A DNA stretch of 64,000 nucleotides, taken from assembly GCA_949316235.1 (NCBI GenBank), contig OX438749.1, positions 4,978,914 to 5,042,913 of the forward strand, in the 5' to 3' direction. Below are positions 44,795 to 55,279 of the stretch, one piece after another. The position numbers and the translations under genes are program-made. The notes beneath the pieces were generated by a model. It saw nothing but the letters and a program-made list of their open reading frames with translations. It was not told where the DNA came from and did no database searches. The stretch's first letter is position 1, and every line of letters starts with the position of its first letter. This DNA comes from Oegoconia quadripuncta (lineage: Eukaryota > Arthropoda > Insecta > Lepidoptera > Autostichidae).

Positions 44795-45034
44795 TATATA
44801 TAAATAAATAGATATTTCGGACACTTACACCAATCATCTAGTCCCAAACTAAGCAAAGCAGCTTGTGCTATGGATACTTGATTATGTACATACCTACATA
44901 AATATTTATATAAACATCTATGACTCGGGAATAAAATGTTTGTATTCATCACACAAACATTTACCCCTCGCGGGATTCGAACCCGCAACCGTTGGTTTCG
45001 TTGACACACTAACCACTACACCAATCGGTCGTCA
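44795..45034 (-). mobile_element. SINE3, full length, reverse
   Basis: 'aatatttcggacacttacacc' region through 'tctagtcccaaactaagcaa' to 'gcgggattcgaacccgcaac' and 'ccaatcggtcgtc'. The B box is intact. Confidence 0.8.
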
Positions 45035-45154
45035 TTATTATTCTCATGTAATTACATTCAGTACACAAAATCAAGTATAATTATTTCAAATGACAAATTG
45101 CTTACTTTCCGAGATATTTTTTGATTTCTTGCAATTCAATAAAGTGTAAACATG

Positions 45155-45525
45155 TTTTTTTTATGCGCAAAGGGTTAGCACTTGCCCTCAATCACACCTG
45201 ATGTTAAGTGAAGATGAGGCTGAAGGTGGAAACTTACTGACCCGGAAACCCCATCTTATTTGGGGGACTGGCTATCTTATGTCTGACAACCGGCTTCCCC
45301 AAATATTTGGGTTTCCGGGTCAGTACGCTTCCACCTTCGGCCTCATCTTCACTTAACATCAGGTGTGATTGCGTCAGGTGCAAACCTGTTGTGCATAAAA
45401 AAAAACGAAACACAACAATGCTATTATCATTGCTGTTTGGGGGCAGACTTAGATAAAAAGGTGGTAACTAGCAGACTTAGATAAAAAGGTGGTAGACATT
45501 TCAAATGCCCTACCACCTACCAACA
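45155..45525 (-). mobile_element. SINE1, reverse, split by a plus-strand SINE1 fragment
   Basis: The outer copy runs from the T-run at 45155 to 'gtctgacaaccgg' (45293) and resumes at 45406 with 'aaacacaacaatgctattat' to about 45525, including a duplicated 'gcagacttagataaaaaggt'. The inserted segment lies in opposite orientation. Confidence 0.75.
45294..45405 (+). mobile_element. SINE1 3' fragment nested head-on in another SINE1
   Basis: 'cttccccaaatatttggg' to 'ttgtgcat' and an A-tail, in the opposite sense to its host, making an inverted pair of about 110-bp arms. Confidence 0.75.
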
Positions 45526-46039
45526 TAATAACTAACAAGTGTAAACATATTTAGATGAAAGAAAATACTGCAAATTAACGCATATTTTTCTCAGTATTTA
45601 AATCGCTGGAATTAATTAATAATAAGTTTAAAAACACCCTGTAGAACGGAATCCACCCCTTAAGAGGCCGACAACTGTCAATGACCTGGGGCGCATTGTT
45701 ATCACTGTCGGATTGTAATGAAATTAAAGAGACACCTGGATTTGAGTAAAATATATCACAAAAAATTGTTTATGAAAAATTTATTTATTTCTCGTAGCAT
45801 TTTCGGACACATTACCAGAAATTATATTAACCCCGGCGGGGCATTATAAATCTGAAGCCTGTGTCTGTCTGTGTCATTGTATCGTCAAAACGGGCGAACT
45901 TTTCGAAAGCTGGTGTGTACGAGATGGTTGCTGGAAGAGATCTCTTATAAAGATAAGCTCCGCCCATGTTTATTTTTAAGATTGTCCTGGTTTTTTGTTT
46001 TTGGTTAATGTGTATGCTTGCTTATCCCAACTATCCCAA
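45526..46039. other. Anonymous sequence; possible repeat at 45830-45960
   Basis: 'ccccggcggggcattataaa' and 'ggtgtgtacgagatggttgc' has the style of a non-autonomous element with a short GC palindrome. No gene was seen. Confidence 0.3.
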
Positions 46040-46250
46040 CTAATATTATAAATGCGAAAGTTTGTGTGTGTGTATGTCTGTATGTATGTATGTTTGTTAC
46101 CTCTTCACGCCTATACGGCTGGACGGATTTAGATTAAATTTTGTGGATAGACAGATTAGGACCTGGATTAACACATAGGCAAATTTTTTTGCTGAGCCTA
46201 TTTTGATAAAATCTTCCACGCGGACGAAGTCTCGGGCGGAAAGCAAGTAC
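46040..46250 (+). repeat. 'CGCGG' interspersed repeat
   Basis: 'taatattataaatgcgaaag', a GT/GTAT microsatellite, 'acggctggacggatttagat' and terminal 'cacgcggacgaagtctcggg'. Confidence 0.65.
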
Positions 46251-46879
46251 ACATATACAATAAAGTGTAAAATAAATATCTACTTTTCGTCATTGAAAAT
46301 TGATGCCTCTAGCTTTATCCAAAAGGAAGGTACAGGGGGGTCAAAAAAGCCCTGAGTGGCTTCGCGAAAATGATGGTACGGCTGTGTTTGTCGCTCCACT
46401 TGGATGGGACACTGCCGTGCCCCCTGATAAATAAATGTTCTTAGCCATTTTGATGGAAAGCGGTTTATGTATCTGGACGATATAGGTAATCATGCTCTCG
46501 GGGGTTTTCTAAATAATTTGTAATTATTGTTACAACACCGAGAGGCATAATGTGTCAAAATTAAAAACCATTCAAGTCCCAGTACTATTTGAATTGGGAC
46601 CGTCAAATCAAAAAGATAATGCATGAATGAGATACCTACATTTCCTCCTAGTTTTCATATAAAAACGGCAAACAGCCTGTACCGTAAAAAGAAGTCACAA
46701 AGCAATAGTATCATTATTAGAATATAATTAAGTATTAAGGTAGGTTTACAGGCAATATACGAAATCGCTGATAACTTATCAAAAAAAAAAAAGAACCGGC
46801 TTCAGCCACTAAATAATTCTACTGAAACGCTCGTATCACCAAATCAGTCATGTATTTTCCATGTACACTGTTGTAATAT
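46251..46879. other. Anonymous sequence
   Basis: No gene or recognised repeat was seen. Confidence 0.4.
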
Positions 46880-47168
46880 TATAGCATATTATGAAATATT
46901 AGATTATTTAGATGATAAACATTCATGGACATAACCAGCCCATTCGCATAACCAGGCTATTGCACAATTAATAATGAAATATTACAATATAAAATAATAA
47001 TTAATAATTTTGTAATATAAAAACTTATTTTTAGAAAGAGCAACCTCTCAAGTTTCTTGCTTGTTCTTCTCAAATTGCCTTTTGAACAAGCAGTAGCTTT
47101 AAAAATTTAATATTGACTATTTTAAGTGTACCCTGTGTACCTACAAAATAAAGCATTTGATTTGAATT
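46880..47168 (+). mobile_element. LINE-A 3' terminal fragment
   Basis: The frame at 46887-46934 encodes YYEILDYLDDKHSWT and a stop, matching the 7768-7905 copy. The 3'UTR has 'gagcaacctctcaagtttct' and 'tacaaaataaagcatttgat'. It is 5'-truncated. Confidence 0.7.
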
Positions 47169-47493
47169 ATTATTATTTTATAGTATATGAAAAATATCTT
47201 ACAAAGTCGGCGTCAATGTACAAAATTGTGCTACAAGTATCAAAATTCAATACTTAGTTCAGATATTTCAGCTTTCCTCGAAATGCATTGTCTATACACA
47301 GCTGATTCATACTGATGTGAATAAAAGTATTCTAAACAGTTGCGAGGTTTGCTATAAGAGCTAGTTATTATTTTGTAATTGTATTTTTTCTCATTTAATA
47401 GAGCAATACCATCCTGCCCACCCTGTGACAAAACGTTGTGCACGCTACAGCTACTACCTATACTTAATTAGATTTAAAGACGAAAAGCTTGCA
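47169..47493. other. Anonymous sequence
   Basis: No gene was recognised; the minus-strand frame 47240-47443 lacks motifs. Confidence 0.4.
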
Positions 47494-47690
47494 ATGGCCG
47501 ATTGGTGTAGTGGATAGACCCTGCCTATGAAACCAAAGGTTGCGGGTTCGAATCCCGCTTGGGGTAGTTTGTTGTGATAAATACGAATTTATTCCCGAGA
47601 AACGGATGTTTACATAAAATATATATGTATGTATAGACATACGTACAGCCTTTGCCCAGTTTGGGACTAGATAATAAATTTATTTATATT
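47494..47690 (+). mobile_element. SINE3 copy, shortened
   Basis: 'ggccgattggtgtagtggat', B box 'gggttcgaatcccgc', 'gataaatacgaatttattcc' and 'cagtttgggactagata'. Confidence 0.75.
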
Positions 47691-47721
47691 ATTTAATTAT
47701 TTATTTAATTTTTCGAAGGCT

Positions 47722-48030
47722 CGATAGGATATACAATGACTAACAAAGACGAGTAAGGAACATGTCCAAAACATATTATAGTCGAACCTGCGGGTTTCCG
47801 TTGTCTTATCTCCGGCGTGCATTAGATTTTGACCAAATTTATATAGGACCACTTAGAACCCTTCTGACAAGAAAAAGAAATACATTCGAATTGAGAACCT
47901 ACGACTTTTTTCAAATCGATTAAGTACAGCAAATACAAAAAATGCAATATCTCGATTACAGGATATACCTCCTTCAACCAATGACTCACAAATACGAGTA
48001 AGAAACATGTCCAAAATATAAAATTACAGC
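47722..48030. repeat. Diverged direct duplication (about 240-bp offset)
   Basis: 'aggatatacaatgactaaca' with 'gagtaaggaacatgtccaaa' (47728-47773) reappears as 'aggatatacctccttcaacc' with 'gagtaagaaacatgtccaaa' (47961-48016). Confidence 0.5.
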
Positions 48031-48260
48031 AAATATTTGCGAGGCTCTTTATCGGAGGGTAAAGCGGCGTTGGCGCCGACCCGCCCGACAGGCCGCGTGG
48101 GTGCGCTCGCGCATCCCGGTGCGAGCCCTTTTAGCGATATGTGCTGGATTCCGAAGGATTTATGAGCACGGCCTGAATCTAAGGGGACGAAAGACCATTA
48201 ATCCAAAGACCCTTGCACTGTAAGGCTTAGCGCCAAAAATCTCAATCGCGAAAGGAGTCA
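48031..48260. other. Unexplained GC-rich block
   Basis: 'gcggcgttggcgccgacccg', 'ggtgcgctcgcgcatcccgg' and 'gtgcgagcccttttagcgat' form a structured, non-repetitive GC-rich segment with short inverted pieces (for example 'ggtgcg...cgcatcccggtgcg'). No reading frame, tRNA or rRNA similarity was recognised. It could be a promoter island or a structured RNA. Confidence 0.3.
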
Positions 48261-49519
48261 AAAGGTAAACCTCTCCGTTCGTGCCTTTTCTATATAATTA
48301 TAACATAATGAATACAATTGCCACTACAATTTGGTATAATAATAGTAAAGGAACACATTGACTTTATTGTAACGCTAGTGAGATAGCGTTTAGGATACAC
48401 AGACGAACTATACCTATCCTGTTTCTTATTAGTCTAGTTTTGGACTTAAAAAACCCGTAACAATGTGTCCTACAGGAACCTATTTATTCAAAACGTGGTG
48501 AGTGCTGTACGGTAAAAACAATAACGAACAGGTAAATAAAGATTGGATGGAACCAGCAACACTTAAGTGTCCGAAGCCGTAAGAGACTTCCATGGGAAAA
48601 TTAGGCAAAATAAATAAAACTTAGCAACACAAAAATAATGATAAAATGCCTATAGTTATTTAAAGCGCTAAATCTAGCGGCATCGGTGCTAACTTGCCAA
48701 CTCAAAAGCAAAAAGCCGCTGGCACTGCGGCATTCCTCACCGAACCGGTCCCGTCTCAATGGAAGCCGATAGCAGCCTCAGCCACAATACACACACAAAA
48801 TAAAACCCTAACCTAACAGCATTGAGTTTAATTTTTCCCAAAAATAAGCAACTGGTAAGGCAGATGCGAGAAAATTATAATCACATTACAAGAGGTACAG
48901 GACAAAAAGGTGTACGAAGGCAGAATACAAAAATAGGTCCAACTACGAGTCGGATGATGGATGCGAGCGATGACGCATTGAAATTGAAATCGAAATGAAA
49001 GTAAAATGTTGATGAATTGTCCATCTCTGATTTCGAAGCAAGAAATTAGCGACAATCACTGTCAAGTTATTGATATATTATCTATTACACTATGTCGCGA
49101 AACTAACAAATGGTTATTCTTATTAACCGCCAATAAAGAAACTTTTGTTTTAAAACTTCAAAGGATCGCTAAGACAAACAAGTTACTTTTGATGGCGCCG
49201 ATTCTGGGCAAAGACCAAACATTTGAATCGTTACAAATATTATGCCTCAAAGAAAGAATGGTGCGTAAAACTGCATGAAATCAAAAAAACTATCGCCCGT
49301 ATTGAGTTTCAACAGTTTGGACGTTTGTTTCTTAATGAATGGATTCAGGAGAAATTCAGTACACACATGGATTTTGTTCTTATTACCCCGTAATTTCAAA
49401 CAAATCTTGCGAGTAGATGAACTAAATCAATGCGAGCGGACCCAAGAGCGGAAGGATCATATCACTATAATGTTTTTTTTTTTTAATATCTTCTATAATT
49501 GACGATCTGCTACGAAGCA
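48261..49519. other. Anonymous sequence with two adjacent plus-strand open frames
   Basis: Frames at 49006-49278 (90 codons) and 49275-49502 (75 codons) overlap by four bases. They show no recognisable domain, and the second ends in a T-run. They may be decayed coding sequence of an unknown mobile element. No gene is claimed. Confidence 0.3.
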
Positions 49520-49660
49520 CTCACGCCACCTCACGCATACAGTCAGATTGATTACTTGCGAAAATGACGATGTGCGAACATGACCACTTGAATACGAACA
49601 GTTGCGAAGATGACTAGATGCGAAAATGGCTAGTAGCAAATGAGTGACGAGCGAATAGGT
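49520..49660. repeat. Imperfect short tandem array (TGCGAAAATGAC-like)
   Basis: The motif 'tgcgaaaatgac' and variants ('tgcgaacatgac', 'tgcgaagatgac', 'tgcgaaaatggc') recurs about five times at 13-30 bp spacing. Confidence 0.5.
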
Positions 49661-49737
49661 CGTGTCGTTACGAATTCAAAAATTTTGTCGCCTGCGTAGG
49701 TACTCAAGCGCATACTTATCGTTTTTCATTCCGTATA

Positions 49738-50113
49738 CAGGCTGAATTTGAATTCGTGTAATTCCCATTAACTGGTGACACCACCATTGACTACAAGCAA
49801 CTTTCCCCAAGGAACCATAGTCGAAATCGATGAAAAAATTTTCGATTACCCATACAAAGTAAACCATTCTGAAATCACCTTTAGTATGGAAGCCCAACAA
49901 TTTTCGGCTGGTGACTCCACTCATGTTACGAACAAATTTCCACTAGGAATCATAGCCAAATTCCGAAAATTGTTGGCCTTCCATACTAAAGGTGGTTTCA
50001 GAAGTGTTTACGTTTTTTGATCGATTACGACTATGGTTCCTTGGGGAATGTTGCTCGTAATCAAGAGTTTCTTCACCAGTTAACGGGAATTATACGAATT
50101 CAATTTCACCCTG
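49738..50113. mobile_element. Fold-back MITE, 376 bp, older
   Basis: It begins CAGGCTGAATTTGAATTC and ends with the near-complement GAATTCAATTTCACCCTG, flanked by TA on both sides (49736-49737, 50114-50115). The two halves are inverted copies over nearly the whole length (for example 'ccccaaggaaccatagtcg' and its complement), with many substitutions and a small indel. Open frames inside are palindrome artefacts. The TA target and terminal CAGG suggest a Tc1/mariner-type MITE. Confidence 0.75.
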
Positions 50114-50198
50114 TAATAGTTGCTTAAGATCATGCAACCCCGTTTCTTTCCTTAAAGTATCTGTTTACTCATAACTTACAACATCAAGTTAACATATA

Positions 50199-50460
50199 TT
50201 ATGAAAACGAAATTTGTGGTGATCTCAACATTATGTCACCTACAGAAAAAGTCGGGTCTGGTAGGTAGACGGCGGCGGACGGCGGCGCGCGCGCAGGCAC
50301 AAGTCCTGATTCCTGGAAGTGACCGACCCGACACGCCGCCGCCGTCGTAAACTCCCCACAAAGCAGGCGAGCGAGCTCTGCGACCCGCAAAAGGTGTGCG
50401 TAGGATTTCAAAATTCCAACCGTGTTTTTTCGATTTGTTGAGATGCAGTGTGATCCACAT
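50199..50460. promoter_or_regulatory. GC-rich, palindromic island
   Basis: 'gacggcggcggacggcggcg' (from about 50269) is mirrored by 'acgccgccgccgtcgtaaac' (50332 on), so a long GC stem is possible. It also contains CACAAAGC. Two overlapping minus-strand open frames are compositional. It may be a promoter or enhancer. Confidence 0.3.
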
Positions 50461-51139
50461 TTTATTTAGCGATCTCCACTATTATAAATTACATTATTAT
50501 ATTTGTTTGATATTTCCGCGTTTTTCGTTAATCCCAACATATGTGACACATGTGAATAGGTAGATAACATTTGGATAACATGAGTATGAACTACCACGGT
50601 ATAAAACAAGTAGAAAATATGTTGCATTTTACGGACATTCATCATTAACTGTACCTACTGTTCACTTAGAGGTGGGAATTTCTATAATTGCCACATTTTT
50701 ATTAACTGTGCCGTACCCTCAATCTAGAAAATGATCGCCACTTGATGTTTCTGAATTAACGCGCTTCAACTTTCGACACCGACGACTGACGTCAAACGCA
50801 AGCAATTGTCACCAAAAATTAGCATCAACAAAACATTGTTTTCCAGAAAGAAAACCATTATATGCGGCTTTTGTGTCGAATATACAAGTCAGCGCAAGTT
50901 GGAACTTCTTTTTAAGGCTTCGCAACTTTCGGAAACCTAACCGAAGCACTTTCATTACGATCTATTTCCGACGCTACTTGGTTGGTGTTTTCAAGGAAAC
51001 ATTTTCTGACGTTTTCATTAGACAAACCTTTGGTTTCAGCCAATTTCGTAAAGTAAGCAATTTTAAAGCCATATACGTGTGACCAGTTACAAGACGTCAT
51101 CAACAAAGACGATCGCTGTTGGTGATTTACATATCCGAG

Positions 51140-53120
51140 ACCCACCGTCAAAGGGCTATCTATACTTTAACCGAATTATTATTCCTTGGCCCGTTCGTAA
51201 AGTCCATCAAAGCACCTTAATTAAAGGGAATGAGACTGTAAGTTTACCTAATAAATACCTACGTACATTAGTCCAAACATACCCATGCGATTAAAGTTTC
51301 CTTAGAGCCGAGTCGTCGAGCGTGTATCAGCCTTGTGGGAGTTGGCAACTTGATAGGACATTCCGTATTAATTAACTAAATAAGTCTTGGCAAAGTGGAG
51401 CGAGTCTAACAGTCGTCGACGGCGACGGCGCTGGCGACTGGAGCGGGTTGTCAGTCGCGCGCGTGTCAATAAGACAGCGAGACACGGCAGATTTAAGTAT
51501 GGGGCCGGGGGCGATGGGAGGCGCCACCCCAGTGTGTGGTTTCCTTTTGATGTCATCTTCGCGCAAACTTTGCTACGGATCGGCTTTGAGATAGAGAGAC
51601 GGAGAGTGACTAATTTGGCCCAGCATTTGATCTCGAGAACTCCGATGTCTGTGTCCCACTCGCACCCGTCTCCCGGCCCGCCGCCGCCGGGAAGCTCTTT
51701 GCAAAATTTCGCTTTGATCGCAAAGTTAAATTATATGGGAATTGAGCATTAAATGGATACACATGTGAGGTGTAGAGCGGTGCGTGGCGCGGCGAGCGGC
51801 ACGCGGACCGCCCCCGCGCCGCCGGACCGAACGGGTAATATTGTCAAAAATAAAACTCTGGGGAGCCGTTTGATGATTACGACGACTTACATAAATAATG
51901 AGCGAGGAGTCACTTTCAAAGTTATACATTTGTGAACGCGGCGCTTGTATTTAACTCCGCCTAATTTGCCGCGAGTACGCAGTACCTTTGAGAGCTCCGT
52001 TTTTACTAGTTTACGAAACAGATATTTGCGCCCGCCTTTCCCTTTGATACGGCACTTTGTGGAGCATTTTACACGAGTTTCTTTTGAGGCCATTCAGACG
52101 GTGAGTAAAGGCTGTCTTTGATAAACACGTGCGAGGACTCTTCAGTACTTATTAGGGGTGCTCTCTTTGAAAGTGCTCCTTGTGAAATCTATTTGAAACG
52201 TTCACAATCTCAAAGCGGCGGCGATGAAAGCTGCGCTAATTAAACTGTAAGTAATACAATTATGTGAAAAAATTGAATCTTCGAGTGTTTTGTTGACGTT
52301 AAAAGGTTCTTAATATTTTAATATTTTCTTTGATGGCTCGTTCCTAGAAAATGTAAGGTTGTAAGTAAATTAAATCTTTAATCATTTACGGTGGTAACAT
52401 GACGTTAATTAACTTTGTGAAGCAGTTCAATAAAATGTGATACCTACGACATACGAGCTAGTATGAAAGTGGGACTAGACTATAATATTATGGATTGCGA
52501 GCACTGAGAGCTATTAGTAGGTTATTAATGTTAGGTCACACCACACACTTGACAGAGTCAAAGCGGGCTCCGCAAAGTGGCGCCTTTGTGAGCACCGCGC
52601 CGCCGCCGCCGCCGCGGGAAGCGCTCCGTGTGTTCCAACTTCACCCCGTGACAAACTCTTTGTCTTGCAACGCCTTTACAATAGACCCTCTCATCTCGTG
52701 ATAGCAAACTTAATGAGCTTACAATCAAAATAAGTTCTAGTCGCAACTTTTAATAACATTAGACATATCAAAGGAGTACTGGCAAATAACATTACAAAAA
52801 TATAATGTATGAAGTTAATGAATTTTATTAAGATCATAGCTTTCAAACGAAAAACCGATTCTATATGTAAATAAAAACAAATTACATACAACTCATATAA
52901 GTACAAGGTTGAGCCATAATGTTGTATCATACCAAATTTCCTTATATTGATGACCTCTTTGAGATCAAAGAAGTTTGATAGACTTTGATGTTGAAATCTA
53001 AAAAGACTTTAACTGGGTGTCTTTGTCGTGGAAATTCGAGGTATGGGTCGTGTGCTTTAGTTAGAGGCAACTTTGTACCGGCGGCCTCTTAACACAAAAC
53101 TTACTACAAAGGAAGTGGAG
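51140..53120. promoter_or_regulatory. Dense TCF/HMG-box motif cluster, with GCCGCC Helper-like motifs
   Basis: By eye there are about 25 CTTTG(A/T) or (A/T)CAAAG words in about 2 kb, against roughly 2 per kb elsewhere for the whole pentamer. Good TCF-type examples are 51206-51212, 51712-51718, 52042-52048, 52116-52122, the one at about 52335, and the string CTTTGAGATCAAAG plus ACTTTGATG near 52964-52993. Helper-like CGGCGGC abuts CTCAAAG at 52216-52222 and lies 1 bp beyond CTTTGTA at 53079-53085. GCCGCCG runs occur near 51680 and 52600. Established: invertebrate TCF/Pangolin binds CTTTGAT plus GCCGCCR through its HMG domain and C-clamp. Inference: Wnt-responsive enhancer(s). The overlapping open frames here are unconvincing. 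Confidence 0.45.
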
Positions 53121-53275
53121 TGACGAAACTAGTAAAAAGTAACGCCGCCACAGGACATATAATACTTGAAAGTATCATCATGTCAGCCACAGAACGTCCA
53201 CCGCTACTTGTAAGAATAATCAAATAAAATTCACCATATTTATATAACTATATAGATAACTACTTTAACAAGGGT

Positions 53276-53571
53276 ATTTATTATTATTTGTTTTTTGCGT
53301 TTCTTTTTCTCAGCATGAGCTGGTATTATCATACCATTTACGGGCATTAACCAAGCAAATGGTATGTTCCTATTTATTTTAAAGTCGTAAGTCAGTTTGT
53401 CCGTTTTCGACAATTTGGAGGAATTTATTATTATTATTTGTTTTTTTTTGGGATTCTTTTTCTCAACATGAGCTGGTATTATCGTACCATTTACGGGCAT
53501 TAACCAAGCAAATGGTATGTTCCTATTTATTTTAAAGTCGCAAGTGAGTTTGTCCGTTTTCGGCAATTATT
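53276..53571. repeat. Two-copy tandem repeat, 153-bp period
   Basis: 'catgagctggtattatc' starts at 53314 and again at 53467. The units share 'taccatttacgggcattaac', 'gcaaatggtatgttcctatt' and 'gtttgtccgttttcg', differing by a few bases. Each unit contains a small stem ('accattt...aaatggt'). The 108-codon minus frame through it is a by-product of the repetition. Confidence 0.75.
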
Positions 53572-53816
53572 ATTATTATTAAATGAACAATCGAAGTGGT
53601 AGTAAAAACCCGGCTAAGAGTAAGTCAGGATCTTGCGAATAAGTGTTGTGTTCTATCTTTTTTACTGCAATTCTAAAAGTAATCGTATTGAATCCCTACT
53701 TTGAGAATTACATTAAATTGACATACGACATAATACAACTTAAAAAGTATGTTTTAGTAAAGACTAAATGAGCATTATACCTGTCTCAACTTTCGTGATT
53801 TTATTATGTGTAGGTG

Positions 53817-53905
53817 AGCTCAATCACACCTGATGTTAAGTGAAGATGCGGTCGAAGGTGGAAGCGTACTGACCCGGAAACCCCAACATATTTGGGGGAC
53901 AACAC
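53817..53905 (-). mobile_element. SINE1 3' fragment, reverse
   Basis: 'caatcacacctgatgttaag' and 'ggaagcgtactgacccggaa' to 'aacatatttgggggac'. Both ends are truncated. Confidence 0.65.
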
Positions 53906-53963
53906 AACAACAATATATAATATATATTTTAGGTTATGTATATATTTCGTAATAGGTATACTA

Positions 53964-55279
53964 CTCTGTGTAAAAAGTATCGGGAATATGTCAATAAAAA
54001 GACCCGCGTAAAAGAGGTCGTTCTAATTTTTTTACTGCATGTTGGTAGCACTGTACTGATTTAGCGCGCAAAATTTGAGCGGGATCTGTCATTTAATTTG
54101 TTTTAAACTACACTTTTTGTTGGTCATAGTTTTGAGTCCTCGGCGATTTTTACAATGGAAAATATTGTTGAACAAAGAGTGTGCCTTAAATTTTGTGTTT
54201 CAAATGATATTTCATGTGGTGAATCACTAAAAATGTTGCGAAATACCTACGGCGAATCGTGTATATCGAAAACAAGGGCTTATGAATGGTATAAGGCTTT
54301 TAAAGAAGGCCGAGAAGTAGTAGTAGACTTGCCTCGTTCTGGTAGACCTTCAACCGCTACGACCAAAGAAAACATCGACAGAATCAAGAAGCCAGTGCTC
54401 GAAAATCGACGTATGAGTCTGAGAGAGTTGGCTAGTGAGGTGAACATATCTTTTAAGTCCGTCCACAACATTCTCATTGACATTTTAGGCATGAAACGCG
54501 TCGCCGCTCGACTAGTTCCAAAAGAGCTCAATTTTGTTCAAAAAGCGCAGCGAAAGCATGTCGCTGAAGACATGGTTTCCCGAGCTTCTACGGATCCGAC
54601 CTTTATGAAACGTATAATAACTGGCGACGAGACATGGGTTTATGAGTACGACATGCAAACAAGCCAACAGTCTTCAGAATGGCGTCTCGAAAACGAGCCG
54701 AAACCCAAAAAACCGCGGCAAAGTCGCTCCAAAATCAAGGTGATGCTGACAGTTTTTTTTGACTACCGTGGTGTGGTTCACTCCGAATTCCTTCCAGAGG
54801 GAGAAACAGTGAATAAAGAATATTATTTAGGCGTCATGAAGCGTTTGCGTGAGAGTATCCGCCGAAAACGTCCAGATTTGTGGCAACACAACTCATGGAT
54901 GCTGCGCCATGATAATGCACCATCACACACAGCCATTATAGTGAAAGAGTTTTTAGCGAAAAATTCAACAAAAGTTCTCGACCAAGCACCGTATTCACCT
55001 GATATGGCTCCGTCTGACTTTTTTTTATTTCCCAAGTTAAAATTACCACTTCGAGGAAAACGTTTTGAGTCGATAGAAGCCATAAAAGAAAATTCGCTGA
55101 ATGAGCTAAAGGCCATACCGCAAATAGCCTATGAAAAATGTATGGAAGACTGGGTGAAGCGGTGGAGATGTTGTATTGCAAGCGATGGGGCCTACTTTGA
55201 AGGCGATAAAATAAATTTAGATGAATAATTTGTATTTTTTGTTTTATTGACAAATTCCCGATACTTAGTACACTGAATG
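53964..55279 (+). mobile_element. Mariner-family DNA transposon, apparently intact
   Basis: The terminal inverted repeats 53966-53999 and 55242-55275 match at 30 of 34 positions ('aagtatcgggaat', 'tgtcaataaaa'). The element encloses one complete transposase frame with about 155 bp of leader and about 15 bp between stop and right repeat. The flanks contain TA (53962-53963, 55280-55281), but the outermost bases of the two ends do not match perfectly, so the exact ends are uncertain by a few bases. Confidence 0.88.
54155..55228 (+). CDS. Mariner transposase, 357 aa, full length
   Basis: It catalyses cut-and-paste transposition at TA dinucleotides in the nucleus. The N-terminal about 115 residues form the paired helix-turn-helix DNA-binding region, with a GRP linker motif at residues 63-65. 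A VPKEL motif (121-125, the family's (W/L)VP(H/K)EL) follows. The catalytic triad is D158 (TGDETW), D253 (HDNAPSH) and D288 (APSDFFLF); the last two are separated by 34 residues, the D,D34D spacing that defines mariner. YSPDMAP (280-286) is the family's YSPDLAP signature. Length is slightly above the usual about 345. No frameshift or internal stop is present and all key residues are kept, so the enzyme may still be functional. The start chosen is the first ATG (caatggaa) of the open frame. Subfamily assignment needs a phylogeny. Confidence 0.93.
   Translation: MENIVEQRVCLKFCVSNDISCGESLKMLRNTYGESCISKTRAYEWYKAFKEGREVVVDLPRSGRPSTATTKENIDRIKKPVLENRRMSLRELASEVNISFKSVHNILIDILGMKRVAARLVPKELNFVQKAQRKHVAEDMVSRASTDPTFMKRIITGDETWVYEYDMQTSQQSSEWRLENEPKPKKPRQSRSKIKVMLTVFFDYRGVVHSEFLPEGETVNKEYYLGVMKRLRESIRRKRPDLWQHNSWMLRHDNAPSHTAIIVKEFLAKNSTKVLDQAPYSPDMAPSDFFLFPKLKLPLRGKRFESIEAIKENSLNELKAIPQIAYEKCMEDWVKRWRCCIASDGAYFEGDKINLDE

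Noticed and set aside
51368..51935. Overlapping ORFs of 60-121 codons in the GC-rich block (for example 51387-51752 +)
   Set aside because: Open on several frames of both strands at once, arginine- and proline-rich from GC composition, with no domain; more likely compositional.
51887..52103. Possible exon ending in a GTGAGT donor at 52101 (+), and the opposing basic minus-strand ORF 51887-52093
   Set aside because: The donor is good, but neither frame has a recognisable motif or a clear start or acceptor, and the two contradict each other; left as regulatory DNA.
53240..53566. 108-codon minus-strand ORF with an internal protein repeat
   Set aside because: The protein repetition only mirrors the 153-bp DNA tandem repeat; no start context or domain supports a gene.
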